Positions 52,945-62,022 of a stretch of 64,000 nucleotides of DNA are shown here, one piece after another; within the stretch, counting starts at the first letter, position 1; the number at the start of each line of letters is the position of its first letter. The DNA comes from JAVBNU01 sp031551265 (lineage in GTDB: Bacteria; Cyanobacteriota; Vampirovibrionia; Gastranaerophilales; Gastranaerophilaceae): the NCBI GenBank assembly GCA_031551265.1, contig JAVBNU010000043.1, forward strand, positions 1 through 64,000, in the 5' to 3' direction. The notes below the pieces were generated by a model. The model was not told the DNA's origin. It searched no databases and saw only the letters and a program-made list of their open reading frames with translations. The position numbers and the translations under genes were made by a program.

Positions 52945-54192
52945 ATGAAAATAATAGATTATAAAAATATTCCTGATGAATTTTTTGCAAAAATAGAATT
53001 TGAAAGCCTTGAGAGTGTTGCAAAAATTATTGATGATGTCAAAAAAGACGGTGATAGTGCAGTAAGAAAATATTCGCAACAATTTGACGGCTGCACTCGT
53101 GAAAGTTTTTTGCTAACAAAACAAGAAATTGATGAAGCATATTCGAAAGTGGATGAGAAAACGATTGATGCACTCACTTATGCAATAAAAAACGTAAAAG
53201 AATTTGCACAAAAGCAGCTACATACGGTTTCGAATTTAGACACAACTGTTGACGGTAATAAGCTTGGGCATAGAATAGTACCGCTTGAAAAAGTTGGCTG
53301 CTATATACCTGGTGGGAATTACCCGCTGCCAAGTACCGCTTTTATGACAATAGTACCTGCAAAAGTTGCAGGTGTAAAAGAAGTTGTTGCTTGTTCGCCT
53401 AGAATTCAGCCTGTCACGGTTGTTGCGTGCGATTTAGCCGGCGCAGATAAGATTTTTGCGGTTGGTGGTGTGCAAGCTGTTGCTGCAATGGCTTATGGCA
53501 CTCAAAGTATCACAAACGTAAACAAAATTGTGGGTCCCGGCAATAAATACGTGACTTCTGCTAAAAAACAAGTTTTTGGAGAGTGTGGAATTGATTTTCT
53601 CGCAGGGCCTTCTGAGGTTTTGATAATTGCTGATGAAACTGCTAAACCTGAGTTCGTTGCAGCTGATATGCTGGCGCAATGTGAACATGATTTAGATGCG
53701 CGTGCATATTTAGTTTGTTTTTCGAAAGAATTTGCGCAACAAGTAGGTGATTATGCTGAAAAATTTATGCAAGAGTTAAAAACGTCAGATATCGCAAGAA
53801 AAGCCTGGGACAAATCTTATGCTGTTCTTGTTGATGATATTGCGCAAGCAATTGAGATCTCTGAGCAAAGAGCGCCTGAGCATTTAGAATTATGCATAAA
53901 AGATGCGGAAAATTATATTGATAAATTTACCAATTATGGCTCGTTATTCATAGGCAATTACTCGGCTGAGGTTTTTGGTGACTACGCAAGCGGTACAAAC
54001 CATACATTGCCGACCAATCAGGTGGCTAAATATTCAGGCGGCTTGAGTGTTTTTGATTATATCAAAATTCAAACTTATCAAATAATTAATCCTGACAATT
54101 CAAAGCAATTAATGAATGTGACAGAATTACTCGCATCGAAAGAAGGACTTGAGGCGCATAGCTTGGCAGCGAAAGTGCGTAAAAGAAGCTGA
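52945..54192 (+). CDS. hisD: Histidinol dehydrogenase
   Basis: The 415-residue enzyme performs the last two oxidations to histidine. It has Y-I-P-G-G-x-x-P-L-P-S, V-G-G-V-Q-A-V-A-A-M-A-Y-G-T, V-G-P-G-N-x-Y-V-T-A/S-A-K, A-G-P-S-E-V and the zinc/substrate block G-D-Y-A-S-G-T-N-H-T-L-P-T. Length is normal (E. coli 434). It is 11 bases behind hisAIE, so the two form an operon. A hairpin repeat follows the stop. Confidence 0.97.
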   Translation: MKIIDYKNIPDEFFAKIEFESLESVAKIIDDVKKDGDSAVRKYSQQFDGCTRESFLLTKQEIDEAYSKVDEKTIDALTYAIKNVKEFAQKQLHTVSNLDTTVDGNKLGHRIVPLEKVGCYIPGGNYPLPSTAFMTIVPAKVAGVKEVVACSPRIQPVTVVACDLAGADKIFAVGGVQAVAAMAYGTQSITNVNKIVGPGNKYVTSAKKQVFGECGIDFLAGPSEVLIIADETAKPEFVAADMLAQCEHDLDARAYLVCFSKEFAQQVGDYAEKFMQELKTSDIARKAWDKSYAVLVDDIAQAIEISEQRAPEHLELCIKDAENYIDKFTNYGSLFIGNYSAEVFGDYASGTNHTLPTNQVAKYSGGLSVFDYIKIQTYQIINPDNSKQLMNVTELLASKEGLEAHSLAAKVRKRS

Positions 54193-54194
54193 TG

Positions 54195-54289
54195 TTGGGG
54201 TGGAAACCCCAACCTACAATGCTACTTTTAAATTCAAAGTTTAATGTTGCGGGACGGAAAAAGTAGCTGTAGGGCGCGTCTTACGCACC
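54195..54289. repeat. Hairpin intergenic repeats after hisD
   Basis: TTGGGGT (54195-54201) pairs with ACCCCAA (54206-54212), ending in CCTAC, and a GTAGGGCGCGT..ACGCACC element lies at 54269-54289. Both look like variants of the GTAGGG-hairpin family seen at 36539, 37673 and 61911. The first may help end the his transcript. Confidence 0.65.
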
Positions 54290-54299
54290 ATGTAAAAAG

Positions 54300-54983
54300 T
54301 CAGGATTTTTTACGTTCTTTTAAAATAGTGTCAAGATTAAGTCCTATTCTTTTAAGCTCGTCTTTTATGCCTTCAATCATTTCTGTGTGTATTTCATTTC
54401 TCTCATCAGGTGGTATTGTCATTAGCCTGTCATATCGTTCCATAATAATTTTTTTCTTATCTGTTTTTTTGCCGTTATTTGGAACGGTTAAAACTGTAAT
54501 TAGGCGACCATCCTGAGGTATTTGCAATGTTATTTTATCGTCAGACACGGCCCTGATACGAGTAATCACAATTTTCTTTTTTCTTAGCTCAGCAGGTGTA
54601 TAGGCTTTTAAATCCTCCAAAGTGCCAAGATTTGTTATAAAAGAGACACTAGCATACTCTACGTCAACAAAATCATGAGGTATATCAATTCCTTGTTTTT
54701 CTTTTTTTGCGTATTCAAACATTTTTGAAGCAATGCTGGATACATCTTCATGATGTCTCATTTCACCAACCTTTAAAGTTAGGTCTGACCATAATTTTTC
54801 ATAAAAATCCTTATTTTGTGCAGCACGTTCTTCGGATTCAGGGGTTCGGATTCTGAAAATATCTTCGTTTAAGGCCATATTTAGCCTTTCTTGTGGTTTT
54901 TTGACTCTTTCTGCTTTACTATTCGGGTCTTTTTTCTTTGCACAGAAATTTATAAATGATACTTTGTCTATATATAATCCCAT
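54300..54983 (-). CDS. Uncharacterised charged protein
   Basis: The 227-residue protein has a good ribosome site (AAGGGAAG) before its ATG. It is rich in Lys, Glu and Arg, mostly helical in appearance, without signal peptide or membrane segment. Its first residues contain V-S-F and a nearby Cys (F-C-A-K), faintly recalling the leader seen in the 12284, 36726 and 41899 proteins, but the D-C motif is missing. I recognise no domain. It stands alone between an intergenic repeat and the LPS-related genes. Confidence 0.7.
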   Translation of the reverse strand: MGLYIDKVSFINFCAKKKDPNSKAERVKKPQERLNMALNEDIFRIRTPESEERAAQNKDFYEKLWSDLTLKVGEMRHHEDVSSIASKMFEYAKKEKQGIDIPHDFVDVEYASVSFITNLGTLEDLKAYTPAELRKKKIVITRIRAVSDDKITLQIPQDGRLITVLTVPNNGKKTDKKKIIMERYDRLMTIPPDERNEIHTEMIEGIKDELKRIGLNLDTILKERKKS

Positions 54984-55069
54984 ATTGACTTCCCTTTCTT
55001 GTCATTATCTTAGCATTAATAACATTATTTAAAATCATGACAAATTATATATCTTGTATTTATAAAAGA

Positions 55070-56110
55070 TTAAATAACTTTTCCAATTGCCTCTATCATC
55101 ATTTCGGGTGTGATAGATGTGAGACAAGCATAGTTGTTTTTGCATTTGCCTTTTAGTCCGCAGGGTGCGCAGGGTAAATCTGACTGCAGTAAAATATTTT
55201 TATCACCGAGGGCGCCCCATTTTTTTATGGACATTGGTCCGTAAATTCCGATTACAGGTGTTTTAACGGCAGAAGCTATGTGCAAGTTGCCTGAATCGCA
55301 GCCAACAAGTAAGTCAACTTTTTTGGTCATTGCCATACTTTGTTTCAAGGTCAATTCGCCGCATAAATTGAGGGGAGGTATGTCTAAGTTGCTTTTAACA
55401 AGTGACAAAATTTCAGAGTATATTTTTTTGTCCAACTCAGCGCCTAAAAACATAACTTGAACATTTTTTTCATTAGATAAATATTTCAAAACTTTCGCCC
55501 AGTTTTGAAGGTTCCATTGTTTTTTTTCATTACCGCTTGTTGCGTGTAAAATGACTATTTTTTTGTCGTTTAATTTTTCTTTTTCGATAAATTCATCAAT
55601 GAATTTTTGTGTTTCGTCATCAATCCAAGCTTCCGATAAGGTATCAGTTATTTCAATTCCTTCTGCGCGCAAAACATCTAAAAAAGTTTCTGATTCATGT
55701 GCGTCAGTTCTGTATTTTACAGGCTTGGTCAGTAAAAAGCTGCGGCCTTCTGAGGCAAATCCGACACGTTCTTTAATGCCGCTTAAGAATGCAATCAAAG
55801 CACTGCTGAATGAACGTTTAAGTACATAAGCTTTGTCATATTTTTTTTTTCGCAGCATTTTTATACAGTCAAAAATTGATGGTTTTTTTTGTGTGCCGCC
55901 TTCATATTTAAATTTGTTTGAAGCGTCAATATATAGAAAATTATTGACATAAGGACAATCTTCAATGACTCCGACTGTGGGTTTTGTCACGAGCATATCA
56001 ATTTGAGCGTCGGGATAAGCATTACGTAAATTGCGTAAGAACGGGGCGGTTAGGATTGTGTCGCCTATAAATTTGTATCTCATTACGAGTATTTTTTTAG
56101 GTTGATTCAT
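55070..56110 (-). CDS. Heptosyltransferase-type glycosyltransferase (GT9)
   Basis: The 346-residue GT-B enzyme has the GT9 layout: I-L-V-M-R-Y-K-F-I-G-D-T-I-L-T-A-P start with the catalytic Asp, a K-x-W-x-x-x-x-W-A-K segment, and the donor-binding D-S-G-x-L-H-I-A-S-A..P-V-I-G-I-Y-G-P block. The family adds heptose or other sugars to the LPS inner core. A cluster of cysteines near the C-terminus (C-A-P-C-G-L-K-G-K-C) is typical of many GT9 members. The ATG overlaps the end of lpxK by 14 bases. Confidence 0.92.
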   Translation of the reverse strand: MNQPKKILVMRYKFIGDTILTAPFLRNLRNAYPDAQIDMLVTKPTVGVIEDCPYVNNFLYIDASNKFKYEGGTQKKPSIFDCIKMLRKKKYDKAYVLKRSFSSALIAFLSGIKERVGFASEGRSFLLTKPVKYRTDAHESETFLDVLRAEGIEITDTLSEAWIDDETQKFIDEFIEKEKLNDKKIVILHATSGNEKKQWNLQNWAKVLKYLSNEKNVQVMFLGAELDKKIYSEILSLVKSNLDIPPLNLCGELTLKQSMAMTKKVDLLVGCDSGNLHIASAVKTPVIGIYGPMSIKKWGALGDKNILLQSDLPCAPCGLKGKCKNNYACLTSITPEMMIEAIGKVI

Positions 56111-57176
56111 TTAATAATCCTTCCAAATCTACGTTTGTAGCTAATTTTACTACTAAGATATCAGTTTTTAGATTAGTTTGTTTTTCATTTAACATTTCTT
56201 TTATTTTTACGGCATCTTTTTCAGTTGTAATAAGATTATCAATATTGTTTTCTTCGGCGATTGCTTCCAGCTCATCCAAATCATCCAGAGTGTATCTGTA
56301 GTGGTCGTTATACGTTTTTGTGTAAACTATTTCGTGATTGTTTTCTAATAATTGGTTATAAAACTGTAAGGGTTGTGCGATTGCACAAAAAGCAAGCAAA
56401 CATTTTGTTTTAGTTATTTTTAAACTTGATGCAAGGCTATAAATACTCTCAAATTCCATATTTGCTAAGAATACAGGTTTGCGGTATTTTTTTTGTAATT
56501 TTTTACAGTAGCTTTTTGCTTCGATTACATTGTCGGTTTTATTTACAACAATAATTTTATCGGCTCTGCGTATTCCCATTCTTGGTTCACGAAGAGGTCC
56601 TGCCGGCAAGAGCATATGGTTGCCGAATCTTTTTTCGTAATCGACGACTAATATATTTAAATCACGCATTAGTTTTAAGTGTTGGTATCCATCATCTAAA
56701 ATTAACTTTGTGCATCCTAATTTTTCAACGGCGTATTTAGCGATTGCTACTCTGTTTGCAGAAGTCAAAACGGCACATTTAGGGCAATTTGCAGCCAGCC
56801 AGTATGGCTCATCTCCGGCTTCTTCAGGGGAATAATAAATCTTTTTGCCGTCAGAGATTACGTTCACATCTTTATTTGAAAGTGTGCCGCCATAGCCTCT
56901 TGAAAGAATAGCAACCTTTTCGCCTTGATTGGACAAATATTCCGCAATTTCTTTTACAATAGGTGTCTTTCCAACGCCGCCTGTGGTCATATTTCCTACA
57001 GAGATTGTGTACGCTTTAGGACGATAGCGTTTTAATATTTTTATTTTGTACAATAAAATTCGTGTTTGCACAGCAATATAATAGACTATGGCATATGGCA
57101 AAAGTATTACCAGAATCAAAAAATCAAGAAAATTGATATATTTTTTGTAATGTAGTTTTGTAATTCGAGACTTCAT
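56097..57176 (-). CDS. lpxK: Tetraacyldisaccharide 4'-kinase
   Basis: The 359-residue lipid A kinase has an N-terminal membrane helix and the P-loop G-N-M-T-T-G-G-V-G-K-T-P (61-72), then S-R-G-Y-G-G and D-D-G-Y-Q-H motifs and a C-terminal T-T-E-K-D-A-V-K. It phosphorylates the 4' position of the lipid A precursor on the inner membrane. It lies eight bases after the MCE gene and is coupled to the GT9 gene, forming an envelope unit. Confidence 0.95.
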   Translation of the reverse strand: MKSRITKLHYKKYINFLDFLILVILLPYAIVYYIAVQTRILLYKIKILKRYRPKAYTISVGNMTTGGVGKTPIVKEIAEYLSNQGEKVAILSRGYGGTLSNKDVNVISDGKKIYYSPEEAGDEPYWLAANCPKCAVLTSANRVAIAKYAVEKLGCTKLILDDGYQHLKLMRDLNILVVDYEKRFGNHMLLPAGPLREPRMGIRRADKIIVVNKTDNVIEAKSYCKKLQKKYRKPVFLANMEFESIYSLASSLKITKTKCLLAFCAIAQPLQFYNQLLENNHEIVYTKTYNDHYRYTLDDLDELEAIAEENNIDNLITTEKDAVKIKEMLNEKQTNLKTDILVVKLATNVDLEGLLNEST

Positions 57177-57184
57177 AATTTTAA

Positions 57185-58546
57185 TTAGAACATTAACCTA
57201 AACAGTAAGAATCTTTTGTTTAATTTTTCAGAGAATTTGCGTAGATTTTTTGACGCAAGTGAAGCGTCATTTAATGTGCATTTGATTTTGTCTTTATCCT
57301 CTACTGCAATTTCATTGACGGCATCCATTGTGACAGCGAATTGGTCTATAGCATTATTAAGCTTTTTCACGGTTTGACCCAAGTCGCCTTTCATCTTTTC
57401 ATCTTTTGCAAATTCATTCACGTATGCTGAAATTTCATTAACATTTTTGAGTGTTGCATTGAGGTTTGTAACAATCTCATCTGCTTGTTTATTTTCTAAC
57501 AGTTTATTTAAATTTGTCGATAAACGATTAATCGAATCTGCAGTTGTTGAAACAGTCTTTTTAAAGTCTTTATCGGTCACTAACTCATTTAAGTTGTCTG
57601 TGAGTACTATAATTTTTTCAGATACTTGGTTGGCTGAATTCATTATGCTGTCTATGTCTTTGCGTGAGGCTTCAAGTAATGCTTCTGCTTTATCAACTGT
57701 CCGACCTGTTTTAACAACTAAATCATTTAAATTGCCGGCTGTGCTTTTCAAATCATTTATGACGTCGTCAGTTAAAATTGCTGAAATTCTTTCGTTCGTT
57801 TCATTTAATGAAGATGCTGATTGGTATTGCAGCGCCATAAAGTCGGATAAACGCATCGGCTCAACAACAGTATATTGCAAGCCTATCGCCGGATAAGGGA
57901 TATTTATACTCATAAAAGGTTTCAGCTGCAATTTCATCGTGCCATCAGATTCGGTAATTTTACCTATAAGCCTGTCAGGCACAATCAAGCCCGGTAAATC
58001 AATAATATAGCTGATTTTATAAGTATAATCTGTTTTCATACGCCCTTGAACGGGTAATGGCAGAGTATTTGTCTCTACTACTTCAATAGCTTTAATATAA
58101 CCGACATCATGGAGTCTTGAGCTGAGGGTCATTTGAATTTTGTCGCCCGGTTTAATGACCTGAGATTTATCTTGTACAGGGATATATATATTTCTTATTT
58201 TTGGAGGTGTAATCTCAAGGAATTGTTCACCTATTATTCCCGATTGTTGAATCGAAATTTCAGATGCTCTTGGAATAGATATGTGCGGTTCAGTGATTAC
58301 GAATTTAAGTTCAACGTAGCTTTCTTCGCCATCAATAACGGGAGTAATTTCTTCGATTTGTCCAATGCGCAGTCCCATCATTTGCACGCCGGAGCCGGTG
58401 CGGATACCGTTTACATCTTTAAATTGTATAGTGTATCTTTCGCCCGAAGATAGTGAACGGCCTTTCACCCACATAATCGTGAATACCAAAATGGATAGTG
58501 CTGCTATTGTTAATATGCCTACTTTAAAAGCTGAAGAAAATCTCAT
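57185..58546 (-). CDS. MCE-domain (MlaD-like) lipid transport protein
   Basis: The 453-residue protein has one N-terminal membrane helix (about 6-24), an MCE domain (F-x-D-V-N-G-I-R-T-G-S-G-V-Q-M-M-G-L-R-I-G-Q-I within about 42-64) and a long helical C-terminal part from about residue 235. MCE proteins form periplasmic hexamers that carry lipids between inner and outer membranes. The long tail suggests a PqiB/LetB- or YebT-unlike, Mce-tube type bridge. No ATPase or permease partner is in the window. It leads the lpxK-GT9 unit. Confidence 0.9.
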   Translation of the reverse strand: MRFSSAFKVGILTIAALSILVFTIMWVKGRSLSSGERYTIQFKDVNGIRTGSGVQMMGLRIGQIEEITPVIDGEESYVELKFVITEPHISIPRASEISIQQSGIIGEQFLEITPPKIRNIYIPVQDKSQVIKPGDKIQMTLSSRLHDVGYIKAIEVVETNTLPLPVQGRMKTDYTYKISYIIDLPGLIVPDRLIGKITESDGTMKLQLKPFMSINIPYPAIGLQYTVVEPMRLSDFMALQYQSASSLNETNERISAILTDDVINDLKSTAGNLNDLVVKTGRTVDKAEALLEASRKDIDSIMNSANQVSEKIIVLTDNLNELVTDKDFKKTVSTTADSINRLSTNLNKLLENKQADEIVTNLNATLKNVNEISAYVNEFAKDEKMKGDLGQTVKKLNNAIDQFAVTMDAVNEIAVEDKDKIKCTLNDASLASKNLRKFSEKLNKRFLLFRLMF

Positions 58547-58796
58547 TCTATAAATTTTACTCCTTCTGCATAATTATACCAAAAGAATAATTTTTTGTAT
58601 AATAAATCGAAACATAATTAGAAGGAAAAAAATAACTTTGTTTAAATTTGTTTACGGTTTATTAAGCATTTTTATAAAAAAACTATCAATCTAAATGTTA
58701 GCAAGTAAAATAAAATAATACAAAGTGCAATATACAAATTTTATATATTGTGCCATGTCATAAGATATACGATAAACAAGTTAAGAGGAGTACGAA

Positions 58797-60185
58797 ATGC
58801 TTGAACTCGATTACAGAAATGCCGATGCAGAAGTCGTAGGCGCAGAAAATGGTCTTAATATCAAAGAAAAATTCAATGAATATAAGCCAGCGATTGTGAA
58901 AATCATAGCAGATTTAAATTCACGTAAAGACAAGCCGGGACAGTGGCTGAGATGGATGAATCTTGGTTATAATGAAGAAACTGTCTGGTATGTTAAAGAA
59001 TTTGCATCACAGGTTAAAGGTAAATTTGATAATATTCTTATTTTAGGTATTGGTGGTTCGGCATTAGGTGGTATAGCTGTTTGTGAGGCGTTGTTGAAAC
59101 CTTATTGGAATATGCTTACTCCTGAGCAAAGAGAAGGGTTGCCGCGTATATTTTTCTTAGATAATATTGACCCTGACCAAATTAATGGTCTTTTAGAGGT
59201 GCTGGATTTAAAGAAAACGCTTGTAAATGTTATAACAAAATCAGGCTCGACTGCTGAGACAATGTCGCAATTTATGATATTAAAAGACAGATTGGAGCGT
59301 GAGGTTGGTGAAGGTTATCGTGATAATATCGTAGCCACAACAGATGCTCAAACAGGTGTTTTGAGACAGCTTGCGGAGCAGGAAGGTTACAAAACTTTTG
59401 TTGTTCCTGATGATGTTGGCGGCAGATTTTCAGTATTTTCAGCTGTTGGCTTATTGCCATTTGCATTAGTTGGTATTGATATTGATGAAATGGTGCTTGG
59501 TATCAAAAATATGGATTTATCGCTAAAAAATACTGATATCAATAATAATATAGCAGCGCAAAATGCTTTGATTCATTATTTGATGGATACTGAAAAAGGT
59601 AAAAATCTTTCTGTGATGATGCCATATTCAAGCCGTTTGAGATATGTTTCAGATTGGTATGTTCAGCTTTGGGCTGAGTCTTTAGGTAAAGAAGAAAATC
59701 GTAATGGTGAGAAAGTAAATATTGGCCCTACGCCTATAAAAGCGTTGGGTGCAACGGATCAACATTCACAGATTCAGCTTTACAATGAGGGGCCAAATGA
59801 CAAACTTATAAACTTTATTCGAGTGGGTGAATTTGACACAACGCTTGAGATTCCTAAAATATTTGATTATACGGGTATTGGTTATTTAGGCGGTAAAACG
59901 ATTAATGATTTGATGAATGCTGAGGCAGATTCAACAGCTGTAGCGCTTACTACGTACAATCGTCCGAATGTGACTATAAAAGTTCCGAAAGTTAGTGCTT
60001 ATTATATAGGACAGTTGTTGTATATGCTGGAAATACAGACTTCAATAGCCGGTGAATTGTACAATATTGATACGTTTAACCAGCCGGGTGTTGAGCAGGC
60101 TAAGAACTATACTTATGCTCTTATGGGTAGAGCCGGGTATGAAGAATCGGCTAAAATGCTTAAGGAAAAAATGGCTGTAAAATAG
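58797..60185 (+). CDS. pgi: Glucose-6-phosphate isomerase
   Basis: The 462-residue protein matches the shorter bacterial Pgi type. It contains G-I-G-G-S-A-L-G (sugar-phosphate binding), T-K-S-G-S-T-A-E-T, a V-G-G-R-F-S-V-F-S-A-V-G-L block and G-A-T-D-Q-H-S-Q-I-Q-L-Y with catalytic residues. AGAGGAG precedes the ATG. The 250-base gap upstream is AT-rich with no supported gene. It interconverts glucose-6- and fructose-6-phosphate in the cytoplasm. Confidence 0.96.
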   Translation: MLELDYRNADAEVVGAENGLNIKEKFNEYKPAIVKIIADLNSRKDKPGQWLRWMNLGYNEETVWYVKEFASQVKGKFDNILILGIGGSALGGIAVCEALLKPYWNMLTPEQREGLPRIFFLDNIDPDQINGLLEVLDLKKTLVNVITKSGSTAETMSQFMILKDRLEREVGEGYRDNIVATTDAQTGVLRQLAEQEGYKTFVVPDDVGGRFSVFSAVGLLPFALVGIDIDEMVLGIKNMDLSLKNTDINNNIAAQNALIHYLMDTEKGKNLSVMMPYSSRLRYVSDWYVQLWAESLGKEENRNGEKVNIGPTPIKALGATDQHSQIQLYNEGPNDKLINFIRVGEFDTTLEIPKIFDYTGIGYLGGKTINDLMNAEADSTAVALTTYNRPNVTIKVPKVSAYYIGQLLYMLEIQTSIAGELYNIDTFNQPGVEQAKNYTYALMGRAGYEESAKMLKEKMAVK

Positions 60186-60200
60186 ATTCAATAAGTTCTA

Positions 60201-60240
60201 AAAGGTCGGGTAATTTGAAAAGATTATCCGGCCTTTTTTG
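60201..60240 (+). terminator. Intrinsic terminator after pgi
   Basis: A 14-pair stem (60201-60214 with 60223-60236, two G-T pairs) closes an 8-base loop and is followed by T residues. It ends the monocistronic pgi gene. Confidence 0.88.
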
Positions 60241-60395
60241 CGGTATTATGTCTTATTGTGTATTCACTCGAATGGTGTATTTTTATTAGATTTCAGGGCG
60301 GTACAACTATTATATGAATAGTGGATTAATTTGGATATGGTTAATTTTTTAATGGTTAACTATAAGCATGGGTAGAGTTGAGAAGGAGAAGCGCA

Positions 60396-60725
60396 ATGGA
60401 TAAGAAAGCGTGTATGAAAAAACACCAGAATTATTTGTATACAAATTTTTTAAAACTTGAAAACAATTTTTTAAGAAAAAATAACAACAAATTAAAATAT
60501 AAATTAACAAAATATAAAAAATTATTTGAGGTTAGAAAAATAGCACTGGAAAGTGCCGTTGAAAAGATTGTAGATAACTGCAAATATTGTATTTATGAGT
60601 ATCAAAGCTGTTCTTGTAAAAACAATTGCTGCCAAAAAGGTTTGTGTGATTATTTCATAAACAATGCAGAAAAACATTGTAATAAGAGAACGTTTGTAAA
60701 TAATATTCACCATAAAAATGAGTAG
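60396..60725 (+). CDS. Small basic protein with cysteine cluster
   Basis: The 109-residue product starts at ATG 60396 behind GAGAAGGAG. The N-terminal half is a Lys/Asn-rich helix, and the second half holds nine to ten cysteines in C-x-x-C-I-Y-E-Y-Q-S-C-S-C-K-N-N-C-C spacing with a late His-Cys, probably metal binding. No known family is recognised. It sits between pgi and a secreted-protein gene with its own ribosome site. Confidence 0.65.
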   Translation: MDKKACMKKHQNYLYTNFLKLENNFLRKNNNKLKYKLTKYKKLFEVRKIALESAVEKIVDNCKYCIYEYQSCSCKNNCCQKGLCDYFINNAEKHCNKRTFVNNIHHKNE

Positions 60726-60776
60726 ATTTGTTTTAATTGATGCTATAATGTTTTTATAAGACTTGAGGGTTAGGAA

Positions 60777-61904
60777 GTGAAGAAAACCAAAGTTCTGATA
60801 CTTACATTATGCGTTATGTTCAATGCAATTGCCATGCCATCTGTATTAGCAGGTGAAAAAATTGCTGCTCTGGACAGTCCTTATTATTTTCAGGGGCATG
60901 TAGAAAAGATTGATCAGAAAAAAGATGATACAAAAATTTTTACGGGTGAAGTAGATACAATAGAGAAAAAAACAGAAATTAAGATGACTGTTGCACAGGT
61001 TTTGAGCGCAGGATTATCCGAAGAAGGTGATGAATTTTTCGCTGAAATAACTAGTGCGGTGGAAGGCGAAAAAGGTTTGATGTTGCCGGCAGGCACATTG
61101 GCGCATGGAAAAGTTATCAAGCTTGAAGATGCGAAAAGAATGGGTCGTCAAGGATATATTGATTTGGTGTTTGACTATTTGATAACACCTGATGGCCGTG
61201 AAATTCCAATTGAAGGCTCTATGACAACGAAGCTTAATGCGGCTGTGTCTGTAGCAAAAATTGTGGCTGAGGACACTCTGACCACTGCGGTTGGCGGCTT
61301 GATTGGCGGGATGACAGCGTTACAATTATTGGGAATTGAGGCTGCGATTGCCAGTCATGGTTATACTCTTGCGGGTGGGGCGGCTATTGGTGGTGCAGTT
61401 GGACTTGGCATGAGTGTTATGAGAAAAGGTAAAGAAGTTCTGATTACACCCGGTGATGAGATTAAGGTAAAAGTTTTGGCTCCTGTTGAAATGCAGGTTT
61501 TATCTCATGACGCGTTTAAGCAGGAAGAACTTACTAATGAAAATTTGAGAGTTAAAATAAATAATGTAAAACTCGAAAAAGACCCGTTCGGCGAGTTAAA
61601 TACAATAACGTTGCAGGTTTCGGTTAATAATTATACTGATGTTGATTTCTCCAGCTATGATATAGCTTTGATTAATAATTATAACAAGGCTTATCATCCA
61701 TCGATTTTTAATGATAATTCAATTGCGTTTAACCGTATTAAATCCGGTGACAGGGTTGCAGGGCATTTGTCGTTTTCGGTAGATAACCCGCGTAACAAAC
61801 ACTGGCTTGTTTTTTATGACAGACGTTCGCGTACAATGCTCGCCAGAATTTCTGTCGATAACGCAGAGGCTGATATCAAACGCGAAAAAAAGGCGAAAAA
61901 GTAA
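60777..61904 (+). CDS. Secreted protein with glycine-zipper segment
   Basis: The 375-residue protein starts at GTG after GAGG/TAGGAA and has a signal peptide ending near residue 25 (V-L-A-G). A beta-rich domain follows with L-P-A-G-T-L-A-H-G-K-V, which resembles TrbI/VirB10-like cap strands in pattern only. A Gly/Ala-rich hydrophobic segment comes next (about residues 180-225; G-G-L-I-G-G, G-G-A-A-I-G-G-A-V-G-L-G), then a second beta domain and a basic tail. It is probably envelope-associated. I cannot assign a function. Confidence 0.75.
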   Translation: MKKTKVLILTLCVMFNAIAMPSVLAGEKIAALDSPYYFQGHVEKIDQKKDDTKIFTGEVDTIEKKTEIKMTVAQVLSAGLSEEGDEFFAEITSAVEGEKGLMLPAGTLAHGKVIKLEDAKRMGRQGYIDLVFDYLITPDGREIPIEGSMTTKLNAAVSVAKIVAEDTLTTAVGGLIGGMTALQLLGIEAAIASHGYTLAGGAAIGGAVGLGMSVMRKGKEVLITPGDEIKVKVLAPVEMQVLSHDAFKQEELTNENLRVKINNVKLEKDPFGELNTITLQVSVNNYTDVDFSSYDIALINNYNKAYHPSIFNDNSIAFNRIKSGDRVAGHLSFSVDNPRNKHWLVFYDRRSRTMLARISVDNAEADIKREKKAKK

Positions 61905-61910
61905 TTTTCC

Positions 61911-61983
61911 GGTGCGTGTGACGCACCCTAAATTGCTTATTGGTTAGACCCTACAACATACAGACCCTGAAACAAGTTCAGGG
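61911..61983. repeat. Two intergenic hairpin repeats
   Basis: GGTGCGT/ACGCACC (61911-61927, ending in CTA) and CCCTGAA/TTCAGGG (61965-61983) are small perfect hairpins of types found in many bacterial intergenic regions. The first may terminate the preceding gene. The second is just upstream of the ribE promoter. Confidence 0.65.
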
Positions 61984-62007
61984 TGACGATAGTATATAAG
62001 ATTTTTG

Positions 62008-62016
62008 TGCTATATT
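62008..62016 (+). promoter_or_regulatory. Extended -10 promoter of ribE, leaderless
   Basis: TGCTATATT is an extended -10 element whose last base is six bases before ATG 62023. There is no ribosome site. No FMN riboswitch fold was seen in the short upstream gap. Confidence 0.5.
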
Positions 62017-62022
62017 AGTTAT

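Noticed and set aside
58638..58694. 18-residue hydrophobic frame (TTG start) behind AGAAGGA in the gap before pgi
   Set aside because: A possible small peptide, but the spacing is long, the start is weak and nothing else supports it. The gap is otherwise AT-rich with no gene.
61905..62022. FMN riboswitch upstream of ribE
   Set aside because: The gap is too short, lacks the conserved FMN-aptamer blocks, and the promoter sits directly at the start codon.
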